Below are positions 9,667 through 14,893 of a stretch of DNA of 14,893 nt, piece by piece. The notes under the pieces were generated by a model. That model had not been told where the DNA came from, did not search any database, and saw nothing but the letters and a program-made list of their open reading frames with translations. Origin of the DNA: Chlamydomonas sphaeroides (taxonomy: Eukaryota > Chlorophyta > Chlorophyceae > Chlamydomonadales > Chlamydomonadaceae); contig BDDC01000613.1 in the NCBI GenBank assembly GCA_001662425.1, positions 12,420-27,312 on the forward strand, given 5' to 3'. The position numbers and the translations under genes are program-made. Numbering within the stretch: the first letter of the stretch is position 1; each line of letters starts with the position of its first letter.

Positions 9667-9739
9667 CGACGGTGTGCGTCTGGTCTGGGTGGCCTCTTTT
9701 GGGGCAAGCCATGCACCCATGCGCAGCTGGGTAGGTTTG
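9667..9739 (+). repeat. Interspersed repeat R1, copy b
   Basis: Same orientation as copy a. It shares CGACGGTGTGCGTCTGGTC, the GGGGCAAGCCATGCACCCA block and TGCGCAGCTGGGTAGGTTT. It lies between the DEY-like and zinc-finger-like blocks of the Fanzor remnant, so it probably inserted there. Confidence 0.7.
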
Positions 9740-9751
9740 CGCAAAGTGCGG

Positions 9752-9780
9752 GGAGCGGCGCCTCGAAGAGGCGCAGCTCC
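9752..9780. repeat. 29-base perfect dyad hairpin
   Basis: Arms GGAGC and GCGCCTC pair with GAGGCGC and GCTCC around a GAA loop. Each side has one unpaired base between the two stem parts. It lies between repeat R1 copy b and the zinc-finger block of the Fanzor remnant. Confidence 0.75.
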
Positions 9781-10424
9781 ATCCACAATGGACCGCGCGT
9801 GTACGGCGTCCAAGAATGCCAACACTGCGGAATGTACTGCTGGGTAAGCTCGGGGCTAAGCTCGGGGCTCGGTACAACGAACTGGGCTGAGCTCCATGCT
9901 CGGGTGCATGGACCACCTAAACGTCGTCTGTTGCCGATGCAGTGCCATGACACCCCCCCAGAAACACGTCCGCCCTTCCCTCCCGCCACCGCTCTAGCTG
10001 CCCTCTCACACCCTCAACAGGCGCGCGATGTCAACGCATTGCTCAACATCCGCTACGCAACCGTCTACCGGCTAACAGGCGAGCACGGTGGAAGGCCGCC
10101 TGCCCTGAGGCGCTCGCCACGCCGCGCGCCGGGCGGCGGCGGCGACGGGGGCGGCGGCGCAGGGCCGGGGCCAGGCGGTGGCGGCGGTCGCGGCCGCGGC
10201 AAGCGCGGCCGCCCCAGCTCTGACAGCGAGGGCTGGGGCGCGCCCTCCGCTGGCAGCGCCGCCGCCACTCGCACTCCCGGGCCGGGGCCGAGCGGCCGCG
10301 GCCACGGCAGCGGCGGCCGCGGGAAGCGCGGCCGCCCGACGGCTGGCGGCGCCAAGCGGAAGCGTAGCGGTGTTGGGGGGCTGAGTTTATGATAAACTAG
10401 AACGAAGTCACAAAAAGGAGTATC

Positions 10425-10429
10425 TGTAA
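10425..10429 (+). terminator. TGTAA polyadenylation signal after the Fanzor remnant
   Basis: TGTAA lies 33 bases after the stop of the Fanzor-like exon. Its position fits a short 3' UTR and suggests this really was the last exon of a gene. Confidence 0.4.
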
Positions 10430-10629
10430 CCTGCGAAAACGTGAATTCATCGATATCTCCTGCGTAGTCTGGGATGAAAGGTGACGGCAGGCAGGCCACA
10501 AGGCCGAAGACAGGAGTGCGGCTGTGCAGCGTACCTGAGCGCGTAACTGCGCGTTATCCAGCCAAACATGTTGAGGGGGTCCGCTGGCTGCTACTGGCGC
10601 GGGGCCACGAGTTGGCAGCGAGCAAAGAA

Positions 10630-10755
10630 AGCGAGGGCGGGCCCTGCCTCCTGGCCGTGCCTGGCTGGCTAGGCGGTGGCTATTGCGGTAGAGGCCGTGC
10701 GCTGGTGCTAGCGAGAGGATCAGGGTTCGCGTCCCACGGGTCGCGTACCAGACAA
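10630..10755 (+). repeat. tRNA-like short interspersed repeat (SINE candidate), copy 2
   Basis: Bases 10677-10735 look like a degenerate tRNA body. TGGCTATTGCGGTAGAG resembles an A box/D arm (compare TAGCTCAGTGGTAGAGC), and GGTTCGCGTCC at 10724-10734 is one base away from the B box GGTTCGANNCC. The 47-base spacing between box starts fits a tRNA. The T stem and acceptor stem do not pair well, so it is not a working tRNA. Flanking blocks are shared with 228-500 in reverse orientation. A tRNA-derived SINE is the best guess. Confidence 0.4.
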
Positions 10756-11152
10756 GTTCCGGCACTGTAATGTAGAGCGCTGGTTGAGAGGGTGGTTGGC
10801 GCCTGCGTTCCAACGCCGTAAACGGAAGCAACCCCGATGGTCGGGGGGCGGCCTGCAGCCTCAGATAGAGAACGGATTGGGGCCGCGCCCCTTCCCCCAT
10901 GCATTCTGATGGGGACATATTTGTCAAGTGGTGAAACCAAGGCGGCCCGCCGTTTCGTTGCCACGGCGTCCCAGGGTTTCCCGGTCGGTTTGACCCGCCC
11001 AGTTAGCTAGCTAGTGAGGGGCTGTCCCCGAGTGCAGATTGTACGTACCTTCACGTACTCGCGTTTCAATTGTTAACGTAGCTGCTCCGCACCCAAGGTC
11101 AAACTGTGCTCACTCCTGATCTATCGTCCTCTTATCGTCAATTTGTGCTAGG

Positions 11153-11291
11153 GTGCGGCAAGTGCTGGGCGGCCGGCATGCTCGCTTTCCTGCAGGGGGG
11201 GCATGCTGTCGCGCCGCCTGGCGACCAGGCGCCGCCGGACGAGGTGTTTGAGTACTACACGTCACTGCAGGTCCACGGTGGCGCCTCCTGA
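11153..11291 (+). pseudogene. Possible isolated coding exon, unrecognised
   Basis: After TTTGTGCTAG (acceptor-like) the frame reads CGKCWAAGMLAFLQGG, then PPDEVFEYYTSLQVHGG, and stops at TGA 11289-11291. The residue mix looks protein-like and differs from the Pro/Arg/Ala shadow frames around it. No partner exon is seen upstream. It may belong to the same decayed retrotransposon as the next entry, or to neither. Confidence 0.25.
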
Positions 11292-11410
11292 TCCGCGCAG
11301 GTGCCCAACCGGCGTTGGGGTAAAGGCAAGTCAGTACCATCATTGGGTGGAGGCTCAGTCTGCGCCCGCGCACACCTCCCCTTCTCTGCCCCTGGCCATG
11401 CATGCACCAG

Positions 11411-11557
11411 GTGCTCATGCGATTCAGGCTGCGGTGCTGGGACCTGGAGGCAAACCGCCCCCGCGGCAAGATGCGGGTGGCGCGTACTTGCCCGCTATGC
11501 ATTAACGGTGTGGAAGACGAGCTGCATGTGTTTTGCGAGTGTCCCGCATCCGCATGA
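11411..11557 (+). pseudogene. LINE-type retrotransposon, 3' fragment (zinc-finger end of the polyprotein)
   Basis: The frame reads LMRFRLRCWDLEANRPRGK, then VARTCPLC and VEDELHVFCECPA. This fits the C-terminal part of LINE reverse-transcriptase proteins in green algae and plants, where a basic stretch is followed by C..C, an acidic vEDE.H motif and a final C. The frame stops at TGA 11555-11557. What looks like the continuation (SQLWAKHEQAS) lies in another frame immediately after, so the copy is frameshifted. No reverse transcriptase core is present upstream in the window. This is a 5'-truncated dead copy, as LINE insertions often are. Confidence 0.55.
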
Positions 11558-12635
11558 TAGCCAGCTGTGGGCTAAGCACGAGCAAGCCTCCTGAAACTCG
11601 CTCCCCTCCCCTGCCACGCTATGCTTGCCAAGCGACGTTGCACCACAACAACGGGGCTTCTCGTCGCGCGAAATCATGCAATTGCAACTAGGCGCGTTTG
11701 ATGAAGAGCGTAGCACAGCGGCGTGCACTTGTCCAAGTCCATGAGAATGGTGCACGCAAGCCGCGTGTAACGATCCCAGACCTCCCATGAATCCGCAACG
11801 GTGGCAGTACATGGGACCGTTTCGCTACCAAGCAAAAACCATAAAGGCCAAGAAAATTGTGAAACCTCCCCAGCTGCGCATGGGCCGCGCCAGCCGTGGC
11901 GCCAGCTATGGTTACAAGGGTTACGACACAAGCAGCCTCGCACGCACCCGGTGAGCTCCCCTGCCTAGTATTCTGACATCACTTGCTTCGTCGACTGGAC
12001 GTGCACGAGATATTGTGGGGGCGAGTCTCACTCGCCACCATGCCAAATTGAGTTGCCGCTATGGGTCAGCAGCTAACACTGGACGTGGTGTGCGCGATTA
12101 AATGTGCAGCTACGAAGTATGCTGCGTTCTCAAAGGAATACACAAGTCACAGCGTACGTGCTTAGGGGACCGACGACCGTGCGATACGGAACTGAGCTTG
12201 ATCCACAAGCCTGGGCAAGGCAAGAACGTGACACGGCAATAAGGTTGCGCTAGCGATAACTATGTACGCAGACGCTGGTCCGGCAAAAGTTTGGGCCCTC
12301 TAGCACGCTATCATTGATGTCCTGGTACCTTATGATCATGATACACATGCGCTAATATAGCTCAGCGACTTGCATGAAACGTGGGGCTCATTATTGCCCG
12401 GAACGCGGAAGCTCCGCAAAACCCTGAGAGACTCCGCGGTACTGTTTCATAGCCCCTGCTTATTTCACTAGACAGCTACTATACGAAAAATACTCAAACC
12501 TCGCAACGCGAAGACACGAACAGTGACGCTTTGCTGGGCGGGGCCTGCCTTTCTCGTTGGCGCGATCATACGCCATGACGACCTTGATGGCGTGCTGATA
12601 AAGTTTGCCAGTCGTCCGTGGCCACGGCGCACGCG
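11558..12635. other. Gap upstream of gene B, no gene seen
   Basis: This stretch is less GC-rich than the rest, with stops in all frames. A short block near 11872 (CCAGCTGCGCATGGGCC) resembles one end of repeat R1. A hairpin is listed at 12016-12040. The part nearest 12636 should contain the promoter and 5' UTR of gene B, but I see no TATA box or other defined site. Confidence 0.5.
12016..12040. repeat. Hairpin with 10-bp arms
   Basis: TGGGGGCGAG and CTCGCCACCA are complementary at nine of ten positions around a TCTCA loop. No gene surrounds it. Confidence 0.6.
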
Positions 12636-14893
12636 ATGCCTCAAGATACAAGCAGCGGCAGCAGCGGCCAGTGCGTTGCGCGTAATGACTGCACTGTAGC
12701 CACAGCTGCTGAGGTGCGGTGGCCGACTACGTGCAGGCAGGGGCAGGAGTTTGCTCTCAAGCGACCATCTTGGCGCTTGCTCGCCCGCGGCAACTGACTT
12801 GCGCGCACAGTTCCTGTAAATACCAAGGCGTCAGCCGGCCTGGTCGGCGCGTATGTCCTGTTTTGCCTATGCGCTCCGTCCTAACCCTCCTGGCCATCCG
12901 CGTTCGCCTGCCCTAGGCCACCGCAAGCACCTCGGCCACGAAGCACATCGAGCTGTGCGCATGCCTGCCACACTGTACAAACCGCAAGGGAGAGCCAGTG
13001 TCGCAGACCCAGGTGCGCAACCCAGCCCAACGGTGCATGGAGTGTTCGTGGAGTGTTCGTGTCAGACGTGGTGCAGCATCGCCAGGCCCGATAGTTAGAC
13101 AGACCTGTCCCAGCTGCGCATGGGTGCATGGTTTGCCCCCAAATGAGGACATTCTGACCAGACGGGCAAGGGCCGCTCTTCCGCTTCCTGCCCCACAGGC
13201 CTACAACCACAACGCCAACGCCGTGCGCGCTGCCCTCCGTCTGGGCCTGCTTAAACGAGACCCCGGCCGCGGCCCACACGAGCCCGTCGGCACGCGCGAG
13301 AGCCGTCGCCTGCTGCTGCAGCTGCGGACTGTGCTGGCTGAGCGGCCCGAGCTCAAGCGCCACAGTGGGCTGTACGGCGAGGCGCTGCTATGCCAGCTGC
13401 ACTTCTGCGGCGCGCCCGGCTGCGAGGTGCGGCCGATAGCATCCCAGACCGCTCACGTGTGTCGACCCACTAGCTGCGATACGCTGCTGGACATGCCGCG
13501 GCATTCAAGCCATGCTGCTGAGTCGCGCCTCGCCTCGCCTCGCCTCGCCTCGCTGCTCATGCATGTGCTCCTTCCTCCCCCTGCCGCTGCCGCTGCAGTT
13601 CTACTCGAGCGGCGTGAGGGAGTCGCAGGAGTTGGTGCAACACCGCCAGACGCACGGTGCGGTCATGTGCGACCGTGTGTGTGTCCCAGTGTAAAGTAGA
13701 ACAGAACCCTCACGCGGCACAGCACGCCCCGGGTAGCGTGGCGCGTCGGCCGTGTGTGCAGACGAGTCTGACTCTCGTGTCACCGCATGACCCGCCTTGC
13801 CGCCACGGAGCGCAGAAGTCAGCAGCAGTGCGTGGCGGCGCAGTTACCGCCGGACCGAGATGGGCTCGGCGCCGACGGATGGGCCGCAATGCTGCCCACC
13901 CTGCAATGATTCCTGGGTGCATTCCCACCCTGCATCCTCACCCTGCAGGGAAAGCGGCGGCAGCCGCAGCCGCAAGTGGTCTCCTGCTGGAGAGCGACTC
14001 GGGTGAGGCGCCTACGTAGGGATGGTGGGCCAAGCATGGAAGCTTGCGGGGCCCCTGCGCCTCGCAGCCAGCGCCTGGGGCTACTGGGCCTCCGCCATGG
14101 CGCCGCGTGCCCGCATGCAGCACGGCCTGGCAGCGCTCGCAAGCCGTGCAGCCACGCGCTGGCCTTCTCCTCGCCTGCGAGCCAGCGGCCCCCACGACCG
14201 CTCGCAGCGCCGCCCCATCCAACGCCCTTCCGCCGTTCCGCCCGTGCCTTGCACAGGGCCCGCGCCGCTGCTGCTGGGCGCCTGGCCCCGCGATGCCAGC
14301 GTCAAATCCGTGGCCGAAATGAAGCAGCAGCCAAAGCCCAAGGGCAGCCCGCCGCTGCTGCAGCAGCCACTGGGCCCCGTGACGGCGGCGGCCCGCAGCG
14401 ACGGCGGGGCCGACAACCCCCCGGGTGCTGACAGCTGGTATCCAGGTGAAGGCTTGTGTGTTTATTTCTTAGGAAAGTGATAGTGTAACACGCGACAGTG
14501 TGGTTTTCTGTATCACCCAGACGTCCAACTAATACGCATGCGTGTGTGCTGCCGTCGCTGCTGACGAGCGCGAGGATCAACGGCGGCGGGGGCATGCGCT
14601 TCGAGCTCGCCTTGTCCTTTCGGACGTGAGCCCACCACCATCGCCTCCCTCTCTTCGTGCGGCGCCCTCATTCAAGCAGGCCCCACCAGCGGCGACGCAA
14701 CCACCATCACGTACCCAGGCGCCGCAGGAGCCACCTCGGAGACCGAAGATGCTCGGCCGTGGGGCCGCGTCTGGATGGAGCCTTGCTGGCCTGGCCACGG
14801 CCGCTGGCCCTCGGGCTTCTATAATGTCGTGCGCCACATGGACCACCCGCGCTGCGTGTGGGTAGCGCCCGCCGGTGCGGGCGGACCGGCCAC
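12636..14893 (+). CDS. Gene B: paralog of gene A, 5' part, cut by the window end
   Basis: Proposed exons: 12636-12713, 12917-13012, 13199-13426, 13599-13656, 13949-14002, 14257-14445 and 14680-14893 (continuing off the window). Phases are 0,0,0,1,1,1 as in gene A. Exons 2, 3 and 5 have the same lengths as in A (96, 228, 54), exon 4 is one codon shorter and exon 6 is 36 bases shorter. About 305 residues are visible. They show the Cys/His module (KHIELCACLPHC, AYNHNANAVRAALRLG, LLCQLHFC, GCE), an Ala-rich linker with LLGAWPRD, and the start of the Trp/Cys module (PWGRVWMEPC, GFYNVVRHMDHPRCVWV). Exon 1, starting MPQDTSSGSSGQC, is unrelated to exon 1 of A and has only a moderate start context, so it is tentative. 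The direct orientation and about 6 kb spacing indicate tandem duplication. Function is unknown. Confidence 0.7.
13103..13167 (-). repeat. Interspersed repeat R1, copy c, inside gene B intron 2
   Basis: This is the reverse complement of the R1 core, with CCCAGCTGCGCATGGGTGCA, GGTTTGCCCCC and GACCAGACGGG. It sits in the intron 13013-13198 (186 bp). The matching intron of gene A (1563-1682) is 120 bp and lacks it. The 66-bp difference is about the size of the repeat. Confidence 0.75.
13526..13550. repeat. CGCCT pentamer repeat, five units
   Basis: Five perfect CGCCT units lie in intron 3 of gene B (13427-13598). Intron 3 of gene A has no such array. This is a simple microsatellite. Confidence 0.9.

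Larger units (their letters stand above)
9532..10392 (+). pseudogene. Fanzor/TnpB-like nuclease, decayed C-terminal remnant with AT-hook-like tail
   Basis: Fanzors are eukaryotic homologs of the RNA-guided TnpB nuclease of IS200/IS605 elements and occur in green algae. Three blocks fit in order. At 9543-9584 VTYIDIDEYYTHHV resembles the v.vDEyrTS segment, with the usual SK..C lost. At 9787-9843 RVYGVQECQHCGMYCW resembles the distal zinc-finger half. After a 177-bp GTAAGC..CAG intron (9844-10020), ARDVNALLNIRYA resembles the RuvC-III RDxNAAxNI motif with its catalytic Asp, followed by GGRPPALRR, a common Fanzor ending. The tail is Gly-rich with two KRGRP AT-hook-like cores (near 10200 and 10325) and a KRKR basic cluster, ending at TGA 10390-10392. 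The DEY block runs into a stop, and repeat R1 lies between it and the zinc finger, so the gene is broken or its splicing is not visible. The N-terminal RuvC-I region was not found. The family call is by motif only. Confidence 0.5.
10393..11130. other. Gap downstream of the Fanzor remnant
   Basis: Apart from a TGTAA signal (10425-10429) and the SINE candidate (10630-10755), I see no gene. Just after the Fanzor stop, AGGAGTATC (10417-10425) can pair imperfectly with GATATCTCCT near 10451-10460. Bases 10760-11130 hold no supported feature. Confidence 0.5.

Noticed and set aside
12350..12420. TAGCTCAGC resembling a tRNA D arm
   Set aside because: No T arm (GTTCRA), anticodon arm or pairing acceptor stem at the right distance.
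13976..14431. Continuous open frame across gene B intron 5 as one long exon
   Set aside because: Conserved phases with gene A and good GTGAGG/CACAG borders support an intron at 14003-14256, and the intervening translation has no match in A.

Overview
The window looks like nuclear DNA of a volvocine green alga (Chlamydomonas/Volvox/Gonium type). It is GC-rich, and its genes are cut by many 68-290 bp introns with GTGAGG, GTGCG or GTAAGC donors and CAG/TAG acceptors. Coding exons are loaded with Gly, Ala and Pro runs, and likely mRNA ends carry TGTAA rather than AATAAA. I see no bacterial operons, CRISPR array, rRNA or intact tRNA. The organism call is an inference from these habits.

The main content is a tandem pair of paralogous genes on the + strand. 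Gene A (1113-6663) is complete in the window: eleven exons can be joined with consistent reading phase into a protein of about 1259 residues. Gene B starts near 12636 and runs off the right edge. Exons 2 to 7 of A each have a counterpart in B with the same phase, and exons 2, 3 and 5 have exactly the same length, which strongly supports the models. I do not recognise the family. It has an N-terminal Cys/His-rich module that could bind zinc, a strongly conserved Trp/Cys-rich module, and in A a long Gly-rich low-complexity stretch followed by an acidic, Ser/Ala-rich tail.

The roughly 6 kb between the paralogs (6664-12635) is mostly debris of mobile DNA plus one possible small gene. In order it holds: the 3' UTR of A with a TGTAA signal and a short interspersed repeat; a 12-bp tandem repeat; a possible 86-residue three-exon gene (8269-8746); a cluster of GTCACCC/GGGTGAC palindromes; a decayed C-terminal part of a Fanzor/TnpB-like nuclease whose tail carries two AT-hook-like motifs; a tRNA-like short repeat (SINE candidate) that also occurs upstream of gene A; a frameshifted 3' fragment of a LINE-type retrotransposon; and about 1 kb with no visible gene.

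The points most worth following are the undescribed duplicated family, a 68-bp tract that is identical between A and B at the right edge (possible gene conversion), unrelated first exons in the two paralogs, a repeat inserted in an intron of B but not A, and the Fanzor-like remnant with its palindrome array. All exon models and family calls were made by eye, without database searches.
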